Shown here: positions 7,852 to 17,509 of the stretch, piece after piece | How positions within the stretch are numbered: position 1 is the stretch's first letter | Layout: the number at the start of each line of letters is the position of its first letter | Assembly: GCF_014648995.1 (NCBI RefSeq) | Contig: NZ_BMSE01000015.1 | Location: 174,893-238,892, forward strand | From: Streptomyces massasporeus | GTDB lineage: Bacteria; Actinomycetota; Actinomycetes; Streptomycetales; Streptomycetaceae | Reading direction: 5' to 3' | DNA: 64,000 nt | Notes under the pieces: model-generated | What the model saw: only the letters and a program-made list of their open reading frames with translations | Database searches by the model: none | Told to the model about the DNA's origin: nothing | Translations under genes and position numbers: made by a program

Positions 7852-8685
7852 ATGGCTGACCGGCCTTTGACGCTCATGGCTGTGCACGCGCACCCCGACG
7901 ACGAGGCCACCGGAACCGGGGGTGTCCTCGCGCGGTACGCGGCGGAGGGCATCCGTACGGTTCTGGTGACGTGTACGGACGGCGGTTGCGGTGACGGACC
8001 GGGGGGTGTCAAACCGGGGGACCCCGGGCACGAACCGGCGGCGGTCGCCTCGATGCGCCGTCAGGAGCTTGAAGCGAGTTGTGAGGTACTGAAGGTCAGC
8101 GATCTGGAGATGCTGGACTATGCCGACTCCGGGATGGCCGGCTGGCCGAGCAACGACGACCCCGGATCCTTCTGGCAGACCCCCGTGCAGGAAAGCGCGG
8201 CCCGGCTCGCGGAACTCATGCGGCACTACCGGCCTGATGTGGTCGTCACCTATGACGAGAACGGCTTCTACGGCCACCCCGACCACATCCAGGCCCACCG
8301 CATCACGATGGCGGCGCTGGAGATGACCGCGCTGTCACCGAAGGTGTACTGGACCACGATGCCCCGGTCGATGATGCAGCGGTTCGGCGAGATCATGCGC
8401 GAGTTTCATGAGGACATGCCGGAGCCGGATCCTGCCGAGGCCGCCGCGTTGGCTGAGATCGGCCTGCCCGACGATGAGATCACCACGTGGGTGGACACCA
8501 CCGCGTTCAGCGGCCAGAAGTTCGACGCGCTGGCCGCGCACGCCAGTCAGGGCGAGAACATCTTCTTCCTCAGGATGGGCAAGGAGAGGTTCGGCGAGCT
8601 GATGGGCATGGAGACCTTCGTGCGGGTCCAGGACGCCACGGGCGCGGCCGTACCCGAGAACGATCTCTTCGCGGGACTGCGCTGA
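7852..8685 (+). CDS. PIG-L family N-deacetylase
   Basis: The 277-residue protein has the PIG-L zinc motif AHPDDE at residues 12-17 and the third ligand region GFYGHPDHIQAH at about 140-151. This is the architecture of LmbE/MshB/Mca enzymes, which remove acyl groups from N-acetylglucosamine-type amines. Length and the TDGGCGDGPGG insert near residue 40 resemble MshB and mycothiol conjugate amidase. Mycothiol-conjugate cleavage or sugar deacetylation is therefore plausible, but the substrate cannot be fixed from sequence. It is monocistronic; the ATG at 7852 follows GAGAGGA. Confidence 0.85.
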   Translation: MADRPLTLMAVHAHPDDEATGTGGVLARYAAEGIRTVLVTCTDGGCGDGPGGVKPGDPGHEPAAVASMRRQELEASCEVLKVSDLEMLDYADSGMAGWPSNDDPGSFWQTPVQESAARLAELMRHYRPDVVVTYDENGFYGHPDHIQAHRITMAALEMTALSPKVYWTTMPRSMMQRFGEIMREFHEDMPEPDPAEAAALAEIGLPDDEITTWVDTTAFSGQKFDALAAHASQGENIFFLRMGKERFGELMGMETFVRVQDATGAAVPENDLFAGLR

Positions 8686-9205
8686 TCCGGCCGTCCCGCC
8701 GCCGACACCGCATCGCCCACATGTGCGATCAAGCGGGCCGCGCACCCGGAGGCCTGTTGGCGCGAGTTCCGAGTCGACGCATGCCCGCGCTCGTGACCCG
8801 ACATCGCGCTCGTCTCCAGGCCACCGGGCAACGGCACAGGTGGGAGACGTGCGGGCGGCCGACCACAGGGTGCGCGCGCGGGCCCAGGTCAGCCCGGCGG
8901 CCTGCTCCGATCAAGGCGGACGGTGGAGGAAGCGGCACGAGGCTTGAGGATCCCGTGTCCGACACGCCGAACGGCCATCGTGGGCACCGCGGATGCACGT
9001 GGCGGCCACTGACTTCAGAGTTCGGTGCGTCCGGGCCAACATACGAATCTTCAGCGGACTTCGGGAACGCGGTCCGGTGACGTCCAGCTGCGGGTGACCG
9101 CCGTTGCATCGCCGTCGTGGCCGGCGCCCGGCGGCCACCCGCTGACAGGCGTCACGCTTCAGTTCGCACTCCCCGTGGTGGGGCGGCGCGCGTTGTCGTC
9201 TGGAG
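8686..9205. other. Gap without a supported gene
   Basis: Short frames on both strands lack homology signs, ribosome sites or consistent codon pattern. I see no repeat or strong hairpin. It separates the deacetylase from the convergent lectin gene. Confidence 0.4.
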
Positions 9206-9685
9206 TCACCCCTGCCCCTCGGACGAGGGGTAGATCCGCCACAGCTGGGAGAGGTTCGGTCCGCCCCACATGCGGGTCAGGCCTACCAGCCGGTCGTTGC
9301 CCTGGAGGTGGTCGGCGATGGCCAGGGCGTAGCGCGGGTGCACGACCGAGACCATGTAGAAGTCGTTGCCGCGTTCCGCGTGGGAGACCAGCCGCCAGTG
9401 CTGGCTGAGGCTGTCGGTGCGTTCTCGAAGGGTCACGGTGTCAGGCGGGTTGGCCCCTGCGGTGAGGCAGCGGTGGTTGGCGTACGACTCGATGCGCACG
9501 GTGTCGTCGGCGTTCTGCCGCAGGAACCACCGGTGCGCGTTGTTGTCCTTGGCGAACGGGTCCTGTGCCCAGGTCTGGGTGTGGTTGCCGACACCGTCGT
9601 GCCAGTCGTTGCACATGAAGTAGGTGCCGGTGACGTGGTGGGTCATCGTCACCGATCCGCCCGCGAGCATTAGGAGGTCGCTCAA
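9206..9685 (-). CDS. Ricin-type beta-trefoil lectin domain protein
   Basis: The 159-residue product has internally repeating segments ending in the Gln-x-Trp signature of ricin B lectins (SQHWRLV at about 91, SQLWRIY at about 147, with a weaker AHRWFLR at about 51). It also has NHRCLTAG, VHPRYALAIAD and similar motifs. This is one beta-trefoil with no enzyme domain and no signal peptide. Such small lectins in Streptomyces are thought to bind galactosides or act with a secreted partner; no partner is adjacent. Confidence 0.75.
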   Translation of the reverse strand: MSDLLMLAGGSVTMTHHVTGTYFMCNDWHDGVGNHTQTWAQDPFAKDNNAHRWFLRQNADDTVRIESYANHRCLTAGANPPDTVTLRERTDSLSQHWRLVSHAERGNDFYMVSVVHPRYALAIADHLQGNDRLVGLTRMWGGPNLSQLWRIYPSSEGQG

Positions 9686-10009
9686 GTCAGTGCTCCTCAG
9701 CCTCGAGAGTTCTGTGCGGTAGCGGGGCGCCCCTGCAACTCAGCGTAGACAGCGGGCTGTTGCTCCACAGCGTGGTGAACCGGTCGTTTGCCGAGGCCAG
9801 ACACTGTCCAGGAGGTCTCGAACGGGTGGACGGTGTCTCTTGGATCACCTGACCGAGCGTCACCCACATGTCCCGCACGCAGCGCATCGGTGTGGCAGGG
9901 CACCGGTCGATTCGAACGGACAGGGGAAATGACACACGCCAAGCTGGAGCGGCAAGAACGAGAATCTGACAGCCGTCCCGACGAACTGGCTGTCTCATAC
10001 CGGCGATGA
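9686..10009. other. Gap without a supported gene
   Basis: No supported coding frame. It holds the upstream region of the lectin gene and the 3' side of the decayed MerR gene. Confidence 0.35.
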
Positions 10010-10380
10010 TCAGCCAGGTCGACCGGTCGGCTGCCGCTGGTTCCCGCAGCCCGGGCTTCGTCCGGCCGAGAGTGTGCTGGGCAGCGACAGACCTTCCGAG
10101 CGAGCAGCTCCCGGCGTTGCTCGCCTCCATGGTCCTGATCGGACTCGCCACTGACGGGCATCCTGCGCACCCTCCCACCGGTTCTGGTCGTCGCTGGTGT
10201 ACCGGAGGATCTTGGCAACATGCTCGTCGAGCAGCCGCGCTGCCTCGTCGGCCCCGGCGTCGAAGGCCGCCTCGACCGCAGCGAGGGGCATGGCGATCTC
10301 GCGGAGCTGACGCAGCACGGACGTCCGTGCCACCTGGTCAGCACCGTAGTAGCGGTAGCCCGAGACCGGGTCGGGATGGT
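10010..10380 (-). pseudogene. MerR-family regulator remnant
   Basis: On the minus strand the sequence HPDPVSGYRYYGADQVART runs into SVLRQLREIAMPLAAVEAAF in the same frame. This is the second half of a MerR DNA-binding domain plus the dimerisation helix (DEAARLLDEHVAKILRY). The first helix-turn-helix, which should precede DPVSGYRYY, is missing, and sequence after about residue 65 loses similarity. It is therefore a truncated fragment rather than a working regulator. Confidence 0.55.
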
Positions 10381-10426
10381 TGCGTATTCCAGGTCGACCA
10401 GCCGTACATGGTCCGTGCCCGGAGGT

Positions 10427-11218
10427 TCAGGGCTGTGATACCGACATCCTTCGGCGCCACGGGGAGCGGGAAGGACGGTGGGTGTGGAGGACCAGCAGCG
10501 CCAGGGCACCGGTCGCCGCCGACCAGGTGAGGGAGAGCAGGCCGTGGGACCAGGGGATGTCGGGGCTGAGTGCTGAGCTCAGCGCCAGCTGGTTCACGCC
10601 GTACAGAGGAAGAGCCGACACCCCTGCCACATCCATGAGTGTGTTGAAGACGGGATTCTGCAGGCCGGTGTCGACCAGGCTGAGCATGATGATGAGGAAG
10701 AATCCCTCCAGCTCGCCCCGGACCAGGGAGCCGAGCAGAAGGCCGATGCTGCCGTAGGCGAGTCCGGCACCTGCGAGGGCCAGCGCGAGAGGGCCCGCAT
10801 GGTGTACGGGCAGCGAGATCCACAGCAGGATCGTGGTGTAGGAGGCCAGCAGGCCGGCGGTGAGGGCGACGGCGGCGAGTTTGGCGAGCAGCATCGGCAG
10901 CCGGGGGTAGCCGGCCAGCAGCAGTCGGCGGTCCATCTGCCGGGACAGGAAGGTCTCCGTGAAGGTGATGAAGCCGGCGACCATGGTGACGGCGCCGAGC
11001 GCGCTGGCCACCTGGCCCACCTGGCTGGCCCGGGCGGAGACGGGGGCGCTGATGGCGTCCAGCCAGACGCGCACCACTCGGTCCGAGGTGCACAGGCGTG
11101 CCACGGCGATCCAGATGGGGATGAACGCGACCGCCAGTACCAGGGCCAGCCGGTTGCGCAGATGTCCCCTGAGGGTGCACCGTAGCAACTCGGTGAATGC
11201 CGTCCAGGACAGCCTCAA
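10427..11218 (-). CDS. ABC transporter permease subunit
   Basis: The 263-residue protein has about six hydrophobic segments: near 23-42, 70-95, 110-140, 145-165, 170-190 and 225-245. It has no catalytic motif and matches the ABC-2 type permease pattern. It starts at a TTG (11218) overlapping the TGA of the ATPase gene as TTGA, so the two subunits are coupled. Together they would form a dimeric exporter, perhaps for a drug, lipid or peptide. The basic C-terminal tail is short. Confidence 0.75.
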   Translation of the reverse strand: MRLSWTAFTELLRCTLRGHLRNRLALVLAVAFIPIWIAVARLCTSDRVVRVWLDAISAPVSARASQVGQVASALGAVTMVAGFITFTETFLSRQMDRRLLLAGYPRLPMLLAKLAAVALTAGLLASYTTILLWISLPVHHAGPLALALAGAGLAYGSIGLLLGSLVRGELEGFFLIIMLSLVDTGLQNPVFNTLMDVAGVSALPLYGVNQLALSSALSPDIPWSHGLLSLTWSAATGALALLVLHTHRPSRSPWRRRMSVSQP

Positions 11219-11853
11219 CGGTCGGCCTCCTCGAAGTGCAGGCGTCCCTGGCGCAGTTGAGCGATCACGTCGAAGTGCCGCAGATCGTGCAGCAGGTGCG
11301 AAACCACGATGATCGACCGGCCCCGGTCACGCAGGCCGGCGGCCAGCGTCCAGAACCGCTGGTGGGTGTCCCAGTCGAAACCCTGATAGGGCTCGTCCAG
11401 GATGAGCACCTGCGGATCGTGCATGAGGGCGATCAGCAGGTTCAGCTTCTGCTGCGTTCCGCCACTGAGCTCACCTACCGGCCGTCGTCGGCAGCCGGTC
11501 AGCGCCAGCACTTCCATCAGCTCACCGGCGCGCTCCAGCGTCGGCAGCCGGTAGGCCATCTGGAACAACCGCAGATGCTGTCCCACGGTGAACCCATCGT
11601 TCAGTACCGCCCGTTGTGGGCAGTAACCCACAGCCCCGGTCCGCGTCACCGTTCCGCTGTCAGGCGCGAGTTGTCCCACGGCGATCCGCAGCAGTGTGCT
11701 CTTGCCCGCCCCGTTCTCGCCGACGACTCCGACCAGCGTCCCGGCGGGTACATCGAGGTCGACGCCGCGCAGAACCTGCCTGCCGCCGTACCCCTTGCAG
11801 ACTCCGCGGATCCGCAGCGGCGGCCGGTGGCGCGTCGTCGTCACTGCCTGCAC
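11215..11853 (-). CDS. ABC transporter ATP-binding subunit
   Basis: The 212-residue ATPase has Walker A (GENGAGKST, about 42-50), a Q-loop (YCPQRAVL), the ABC signature LSGGTQQK, Walker B LILDEP and the H-loop VVSHLL. The GTG at 11853 is chosen because GAGGGGG lies just upstream; the frame itself runs far further but that extension is non-coding. The signature SGGTQQK is typical of ABC-2 exporters in actinomycetes. The gene is first in a two-gene operon with the permease and divergent from the monooxygenase gene. Confidence 0.9.
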   Translation of the reverse strand: MQAVTTTRHRPPLRIRGVCKGYGGRQVLRGVDLDVPAGTLVGVVGENGAGKSTLLRIAVGQLAPDSGTVTRTGAVGYCPQRAVLNDGFTVGQHLRLFQMAYRLPTLERAGELMEVLALTGCRRRPVGELSGGTQQKLNLLIALMHDPQVLILDEPYQGFDWDTHQRFWTLAAGLRDRGRSIIVVSHLLHDLRHFDVIAQLRQGRLHFEEADR

Positions 11854-12057
11854 AGGGCCCCCTCGATGGATCGGACAGGTGTGGCGAGCCGGCGGGCTAC
11901 TGCCCGGTGTCCAACGAGTCCGTGCCGCCGCCGTAACGGCGGTCTCCCGCTGTCTCGTTGAGCAGCCGGACCGCCACTCCACATGTTCTGCGCCTCCCGC
12001 GCCGGCCGTGACGTGAGCCACGGTCCGCCGTTGTAGGTGGTGATGCCCACGACACCA

Positions 12058-13272
12058 ATGCGAGACATCGCCGCTCCCGTGATCGTGATCGGAGCCGGCC
12101 CCCACGGCCTGGCCGCAGCCGCGCTGCTGCGCCGCTCCGGAGTACCGGCCGTGGTCCTGGAACGGTCGGACCGCGTGGGAGCGAGCTGGGCGCAGCGCTA
12201 TGACCATCTGCGCCTGCACACCCCTCCCGGCGCCTCGAAGCTTCCCGGCCTGTCGGTACCGCGCCAGGCGGGCCCGTGGGTGAGCCGGGACGACTATGTG
12301 CGATACCTGGAGCGCTACGTCGCCCATCACCGGCTCGACGTCCGGGTGACCACCCCGGTGCAACGCGTCGAGCGGGCGGAAGGCCGTTCGGGAGCACAGT
12401 GGCTCGTCCACATCCCAGGCGCTACGGTGGCCACCGGCGCGGTCGTGGTGGCCACCGGCCGCTGCCACACCCCGAACACCCCCGCCTGGCCCGGGCGTTC
12501 GACTTTCACCGGCACGCTCCTGCACTCGGCCCACTACCGCTCTCCGGCCCCTTACCGCGGGCGGGACGTCCTGGTGGTCGGCGCCGGTAACAGTGGTACC
12601 GAGATCGCCGCCGTCCTGGCCGGGGCCGGAGCCCGACAAGTACGGATCGCGATCCGTACCCCGCCCAACATCCTGCCCCGCTCCAGCGCCCGGTGGCATG
12701 CGGTCGGCCGGCTGACGGAGGCCCTCCCGCTCGCGTGGCGCGACGGCACCTCGCTGCTCACGCAACGCCTCGCAGTGCCCGACCTGACCTCGTGGGGACT
12801 GCCACGACCGCGCTCGGGCCTGTACACCCGCAATATCCGCGAAGGGGTCAACCCGGTGCTGGACCACGGCTTCGTGGACGCCGTCCGGTCCGGACGGGTC
12901 GAGCCGGTCGCAGCAGTCCAGGCTTTCGACGGCCCCGACGTGCTGCTGGCCGACGGTGCCCGACTGCGACCCGACACGGTCATCGCCGCCACGGGCTACC
13001 GGCCCGGTCTGCACGACCTGGTCGGGTCCCTGGGCGTACTCGACGAGGCCGGGCAGCCCCTCACCGTAGGGGCGAGGACCCTGCCGGGAGCCGCACGCCT
13101 GTACTTCGCCGGATACACCAATCCCCTGACAGGCGTCCTCCGCCAGGCGGGCATCGACGCGCGCGCCATCGCCCACGCGTTCCGCCGCGAGGAGGCGCGG
13201 GCCTCCCTCCCCGCCCCTCGCGCCGGCGATCACGCAACCGACACACGCCCCGATGGACACCCACCGGGCTGA
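12058..13272 (+). CDS. FAD/NADPH-dependent monooxygenase (FMO/YUCCA-like)
   Basis: The protein has about 404 residues, a FAD-binding motif near the N-terminus (VIVIGAGPHGLAAA), an NADPH-binding motif at about 171-180 (VVGAGNSGTE) and, between them, FTGTLLHSAHY. That last motif fits the FxGxxxHxxxY/F signature of flavin monooxygenases. The ATGY-type motif near the C-terminus (VIAATGYRPGL) completes the fold. Such enzymes oxygenate soft nucleophiles or ketones using FAD and NADPH. I place the start at ATG 12058; GTG 12037 is an alternative. It is divergent from the ABC exporter, so the two could share a promoter region and a substrate. Confidence 0.85.
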   Translation: MRDIAAPVIVIGAGPHGLAAAALLRRSGVPAVVLERSDRVGASWAQRYDHLRLHTPPGASKLPGLSVPRQAGPWVSRDDYVRYLERYVAHHRLDVRVTTPVQRVERAEGRSGAQWLVHIPGATVATGAVVVATGRCHTPNTPAWPGRSTFTGTLLHSAHYRSPAPYRGRDVLVVGAGNSGTEIAAVLAGAGARQVRIAIRTPPNILPRSSARWHAVGRLTEALPLAWRDGTSLLTQRLAVPDLTSWGLPRPRSGLYTRNIREGVNPVLDHGFVDAVRSGRVEPVAAVQAFDGPDVLLADGARLRPDTVIAATGYRPGLHDLVGSLGVLDEAGQPLTVGARTLPGAARLYFAGYTNPLTGVLRQAGIDARAIAHAFRREEARASLPAPRAGDHATDTRPDGHPPG

Positions 13273-14129
13273 GGCCGCCTCTGAGTCCCGGCCTTCCGGC
13301 CGGCACCGCCGCGCGGTGCCGGCGACCGAGCGTGCCGCGAACGCCGCCACGCACGGCGGCGCCCGGATCGCCGCCCTCCTGAACGCCGGCCCGGACGCCG
13401 CCGCGGGCGCCGATGCGGCTGACGTCCCGGGCGGGGAACATGTAGATCCGGTCGGCGCGGTCCGTCCGGTGGGAGGGGCGGAGCGCGATGTCGGCCCGGA
13501 CCATGCCGCCGGCGGAGACGGTCGTCGTCCTCACGGACTGTTCGCAGGAGGAGATCGAGCGTGCGGTCCGGGCGCTGGGCGCCGCCGACCCTGATAAGGC
13601 GGTCGGTGAGTGTTCTGCCTGACTCGGGGGCCTCGCGAGCGGTTCCGGTGGACACGAGCCGCTCTGAGCATCTCGAGCGGTTGCCGGCTGTCTCGAAACA
13701 ATCTGCAGGCACTGGCCGGCCTCCTGTGTGGCCCGTTGTCCCTGCAACTACCCGTCGGCAGGGCATGTGACCGTCGTCGAGGATCCGGTGGCCGCGCACG
13801 CCGTGTGGTGGGCGCGGTGAGACAGGCGGCCGCCGAAGCCACCGGCACGCGGTTGTCCACTTCCCCGGGCACGGCCTGGTCGACACTCAGGATGAGCTCA
13901 GTCCGGCCTCGCCGCGCACCGAGTTAGGCCGTGTCGAGACGGGCCTGCCCTATGACTGGCTGCGTCAGGTTCTCTCTCTTGCTGGACTCCCGGGCCGAGC
14001 GTCATGCAGCGTCGTATCCACTGGTCGACCATGCGTATCCACCGGCGGCTGAGGTCGGGTAGCCGGGGCGCAGCGATGCGCTCCGGCTACCCGACCAGAG
14101 TGGCCAGCATTGCTGATGCCGTGGCGCCG
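13273..14129. other. Long gap without a supported gene
   Basis: About 860 bases with only weak frames. A 39-codon plus-strand frame at 13503-13622 has a protein-like start (MPPAETVVVLTDCSQEEIER) but no ribosome site or known family. It may be a remnant. I see no IS end or repeat. Confidence 0.35.
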
Positions 14130-14252
14130 TCACGGAGAGTGCGTTTGCGTGTCGTCGGCTGGAGCCCGGGGGAAGAGGAGATTCTCCAGAGCGTCCATGG
14201 CGAAGAGGAGCGCCAGCATCAGAGCGGGCATGAGCAGGGCGAGCAGGATCAC
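14130..14252 (-). CDS. Small single-span membrane protein, 40 residues
   Basis: A GTG at 14252 preceded by GGGAGG opens a 40-residue frame with one strongly hydrophobic helix (ILLALLMPALMLALLFAMDA), then an acidic ENLLF and a short polar tail. The good ribosome site and helix argue that it is real. Small proteins of this type are common in Streptomyces; their function is unknown to me. An upstream in-frame start at 14330 lacks such a site. Confidence 0.55.
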   Translation of the reverse strand: MILLALLMPALMLALLFAMDALENLLFPRAPADDTQTHSP

Positions 14253-14577
14253 AGGACCTCCCGGGGATGGTCGGTCTGTGGAGCCGATGGTGCCGCTTCT
14301 CAGGATGAGGCCGAGTGGCGTAGTGCGCATGTCATGCGCGATGGCGCGGCGGGTGTTACATCCCCGCAGCCGCCGCGCCTCGTGTCACGCTGCGAGGTCT
14401 ATGCGGCTCACAAGGCGTTTCCCCAGGTGGACGGGGTGAACTATGAGGCGGTGACGTGGTGAGGCGGAGCTCGGGCCCGTACGTCCGCCCGCCCCGGCCC
14501 CGCCCGTCGACCCGGGGGCCGATGGAGCCGTGGGCGAGCGCGACGAGGACCAGGACCGCGTCGCCGAACCGGCGCGG

Positions 14578-15010
14578 GCCGCCGTTCACCGCAGCCCGCG
14601 CCCGGGAGATCACGTTGGGGCTGCGCGAGGCGATGGACGACGTCCGGCGCTGCGTGCCGGTACTCTCCGCCCGGGGCCGCGACGCGCACGCCGCAGCCCG
14701 TGTCCGGCTCCTCCGCGGGCACAGCTCCTGGATGTCGCCCGAGCCCTCACCGCGATCCACGGCGCGGTCACCGCCGGCACCAAGACGTCTCGCACGCGGG
14801 ACAACGACCCGGCCGCCACGGCCGCGCTCGACCACGGGCTGTCCTGGCGCGCCCTGATCGCCGTCTCCAGCCGTTCCAGCGACGTCGCGGAGCTGATCCG
14901 CGCCGACTCACCGCGCTCGCCCACAGCGGCCTGGGTGCCTCGCAATCGCCGCAGGGACGCGGCGGGTTGGCGCCGTGCCGCCCCATCGCGGGTGCGGCAC
15001 CGGGCCATCA
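14578..15010 (+). pseudogene. Decayed Streptomyces hypothetical (HTH-type) gene
   Basis: Three plus-strand frames join into one protein-like track. The first frame has REITLGLREAMDDVRRCVPV up to a GHSSW. The second has LLDVARALTAIHGAVTAG up to DVAELI. The third has RRLTALAHSGLGA. I associate this order with a frequent Streptomyces DNA-related hypothetical protein, but that is from memory. The first change of frame falls at the bases AGCTCCTGG, which can encode either side, so a deletion through short homology is likely. Confidence 0.45.
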
Positions 15011-15062
15011 CTGCGGCCCCGCCGCGGGCAGGAGCCAGTTGCCGGACTCCGATCGATGTGCC

Positions 15063-15416
15063 TCACCGCACCCCGCTGTGCCAGACCAAGGGCTGGTGCA
15101 TCAGGTACAGGTCGAGGTAGTCCAGGCCCAGCTCGTTGAGGGACGTCTCGTAGGCACGGCGGGTGTCGTCCTGGGCGGGGGTGTCCTGGACCCACAATGT
15201 GGTGGTGACGAACAGGTCCTCGCGCGGAATGCCGCCGGAGGAGATGGCGCGGCCGACGGCTTCTTCACCGCCGTAGGCGGCGGCGGTGTCCAGCAGGCGG
15301 TAGCCGACAACCAGCGCCTCGGAGACGGCGCGCTCGGTGTCGTCCACGGGGATCTGGTAGACGCCGAAGTCGAGGAGCGGCAGCTCGACGCCGTTGTTGA
15401 GGGTGACGGCCTGCAT
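15063..15416 (-). pseudogene. Truncated aldo/keto reductase
   Basis: This is the first 108 residues of an AKR5-type aldo/keto reductase: QAVTLNNGVELPLLDFGVYQ, the catalytic Asp and Tyr in LLDTAAAYGGEEAVG, and YLDLYLMHQP. It ends after nine unrelated residues, where a full enzyme would continue for about 170 more. The catalytic Lys region, normally VTTKLW, reads VTTTLW, so even the surviving part has lost an active-site residue. It lies upstream-in-tandem with the alcohol dehydrogenase at 15455-16483 and was probably cut when the neighbouring pseudogene region rearranged. Confidence 0.8.
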
Positions 15417-15454
15417 GAAAGGGATGTCCTTCGCTGCGCGGGTGGGGCAGGTGG

Positions 15455-16483
15455 TCAGGGGCGGATGAGGGCCTTGAGGACCTGGCGGTCGGCCATGGCC
15501 CGGTAGGCGTCCGGGGTCCGGTCGAGGGGGAAGGCCTGGTCGAAGACGCGGCCAGGGGTGATGGTGCCGTCCAGGACGGCGGCGAGCAGTTCCGGGATGT
15601 AGGCACGGGCCGGGCTGGCACCGCCGGTCAGGGTGATGTTGCGCATGAACTCGGTCGGACCGATCGGTCCCTGCTCGTACTGGGGGACGCCCAGTCGGCT
15701 GATGGTGCCGCCGTCCAGGACCGCACCCAGGGCGGTGTCGAGGGCCGGGCGGGTGCCGACGGCCTCGATGACCTTGTCCACGCCGCCGGTCAGCTCGCGG
15801 ATGCGGGCGATGCCCTCCTCGCCGCGCTCGGCGACCACATCGGTGGCGCCGAACTCGCGGCCCAGGCCCGTGCGGTCTTCGTGCCGGCCGGCGAGCACGA
15901 TCCGCTCGGCGCCGAGCCGCTTGGCGGCGATCACCGCGCACAGGCCGACCGCCCCGTCCCCGACGACCAGCACCGCATCGCCGCGGCCGACGCCGGCGGT
16001 GACGGCGCCGTGGTGGCCGGTGGTCATCACGTCGGACAGCGCCAGCAGCGACGGCAGCAGCGCGGAGTCGGCGGCCACCGGCAGTTTGACCAGAGTGCCG
16101 GTGGCGTAGGGGACGCGGACTGCTTCACCCTGCCCGCCGTCCACCCCGCCGAAGCCGTACCGGCCGCCGTTGCGGCACGAGATGTGCAGGCCCTTGGCGC
16201 AGTAGTCGCAGGTGTCGTCGCTGTAGGTGAACGGGGCGACGACCAGATCACCGGCCTTCAGGCCGGTCACCTCTGCACCGGTCTCCTCCACCACGCCGAG
16301 GAACTCATGCCCCATGGGGCGGCCTGCGTCGGTGGAGGGCATCGACCCGTACGGCCACAGGTCGCTGCCGCACACGCACGCGGCCACCGTGCGCACCACC
16401 GCGTCGGTGGGCTGGACGATCTTCGGGTCGGGCCGGTCCTCGACGCGGACGTCGCCGGCTCCGTACATCACTGCTGCACGCAT
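15455..16483 (-). CDS. Zinc-dependent alcohol dehydrogenase (MDR family)
   Basis: The 342-residue enzyme has catalytic zinc ligands Cys38 (CVCGSD), His59 and Glu60 (GHEF), and a Rossmann motif (VLVVGDGAVGLCAV) at about 168-181. The structural-zinc loop keeps Cys92, Cys95 and Cys103 but has Asp89 where the first Cys usually stands. MDR alcohol dehydrogenases oxidise alcohols with NAD(P). It sits in a minus-strand row with two aldo/keto reductases, 48 bases downstream of the one at 16532-17509, so an operon dealing with carbonyl or aldehyde stress is likely. Confidence 0.88.
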   Translation of the reverse strand: MRAAVMYGAGDVRVEDRPDPKIVQPTDAVVRTVAACVCGSDLWPYGSMPSTDAGRPMGHEFLGVVEETGAEVTGLKAGDLVVAPFTYSDDTCDYCAKGLHISCRNGGRYGFGGVDGGQGEAVRVPYATGTLVKLPVAADSALLPSLLALSDVMTTGHHGAVTAGVGRGDAVLVVGDGAVGLCAVIAAKRLGAERIVLAGRHEDRTGLGREFGATDVVAERGEEGIARIRELTGGVDKVIEAVGTRPALDTALGAVLDGGTISRLGVPQYEQGPIGPTEFMRNITLTGGASPARAYIPELLAAVLDGTITPGRVFDQAFPLDRTPDAYRAMADRQVLKALIRP

Positions 16484-16531
16484 CAGGGACTACTTCTCCA
16501 AACGGGGGTCGTGCGGGGCGGTGCGGATGAA

Positions 16532-17509
16532 TCAGCGTTCGAGCATCCGCGCCTGTGCCTCGGTGTGGGTGGCGCCGGCGGCGGGCGGCAGGCTGGAGAG
16601 CCTGTCGAGCTGCTCGGCGGTCACCGTGACGGCGTCGGCGGCGGTGTTCTCTTCCACCCGGGTCACGCGCTTGGTGCCGGGGATCGGGGCGATGTCGTCG
16701 CCCTGGGCGAGCAGCCAGGCCAGCGCCACCTGCCCGGGGGTGGCGCCGGCCTCATCGGCAAGGGCTTTGACCTCGTCGGCCAGCGTCAGGTTGTGCTGGA
16801 AGTTGTCGCCGGTGAAGCGGGGGTTGTCGCGGCGGAAGTCGTTCTCGTCGAACTGGTCGGTGGAGCGCACGGTGCCGGTCAGAAAGCCGCGGCCCAGCGG
16901 GGAGAACGGCACGAGGCCGATGTTCAGCTCCCTCAGGACGGGCAGCACGCGCTCCTCGATCCCGCGAGTGAACAGGGAGTACTCGGACTGCACCGCGGTG
17001 ACCGGCTGGACGGTGTGGGCGCGGCGGATCGTGTCCGGGCCCGCCTCCGAGAGGCCAAAAGCCCGTACCTTGCCCTCGGCGATCAGCTCGCCGACCGCGC
17101 CGGCGGTCTCCTCGATCGGAGTGTTCGGGTCCACCCGGTGCTGGTAGTACAGGTCGATGTGGTCGGTGCCCAGCCGCTTGAGGGAGCCCTCGACCGCGGT
17201 GCGGATGTTGGCCGGGCTGGAGTCCAGGTTCCACGCGCCCTCGCCGGCGTGCGAGACCAGGCCGAACTTGGTGGCCAGCACCACCTTGTCCCGGCGGCCC
17301 TTGAGCGCCCGGCCGAGCAGTTCCTCATTGGTGTAGGGGCCGTAGATCTCGGCGGTGTCGATGAGGGTGACGCCCAGCTCAAGGGCCCGGTGCACGGTCC
17401 TGATCGACTCGGCGTCGTCGGTGCCCGAGCCGGTGTAGCCGTGGGACATGCCCATCGCGCCCAGCCCGATCCGGGAAACCTCCAGGTCACGCAGCTTGAT
17501 GTACCGCAT
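16532..17509 (-). CDS. Aldo/keto reductase
   Basis: The 325-residue protein is a complete AKR13-like (YajO/AKR11-type) reductase. It has the catalytic Asp and Tyr in LIDTAEIYGPYTNE, Lys in VVLATKFG, His in YYQHRVD, and the NADPH-binding end GTKRVTRVEENTAA. It would reduce aldehydes or ketones with NADPH. It is divergent from the XRE/MmyB regulator at 17726 with about 215 bases between them, an arrangement repeated across Streptomyces where the regulator controls the reductase. A near relative is encoded at 22403-23392. Confidence 0.9.
   Translation of the reverse strand: MRYIKLRDLEVSRIGLGAMGMSHGYTGSGTDDAESIRTVHRALELGVTLIDTAEIYGPYTNEELLGRALKGRRDKVVLATKFGLVSHAGEGAWNLDSSPANIRTAVEGSLKRLGTDHIDLYYQHRVDPNTPIEETAGAVGELIAEGKVRAFGLSEAGPDTIRRAHTVQPVTAVQSEYSLFTRGIEERVLPVLRELNIGLVPFSPLGRGFLTGTVRSTDQFDENDFRRDNPRFTGDNFQHNLTLADEVKALADEAGATPGQVALAWLLAQGDDIAPIPGTKRVTRVEENTAADAVTVTAEQLDRLSSLPPAAGATHTEAQARMLER

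Noticed and set aside
9697..10509. 270-codon minus-strand frame
   Set aside because: It overlaps the MerR remnant in another frame and contains only shuffled fragments of it.
11854..13350. Long N-terminal extension of the ABC ATPase frame
   Set aside because: It overlaps the monooxygenase gene on the other strand and is low complexity. The GTG at 11853 with GAGGGGG ahead gives a normal ATPase.
13503..13622. 39-codon plus-strand gene
   Set aside because: It has a protein-like start but no ribosome site, no family and no conserved neighbour.
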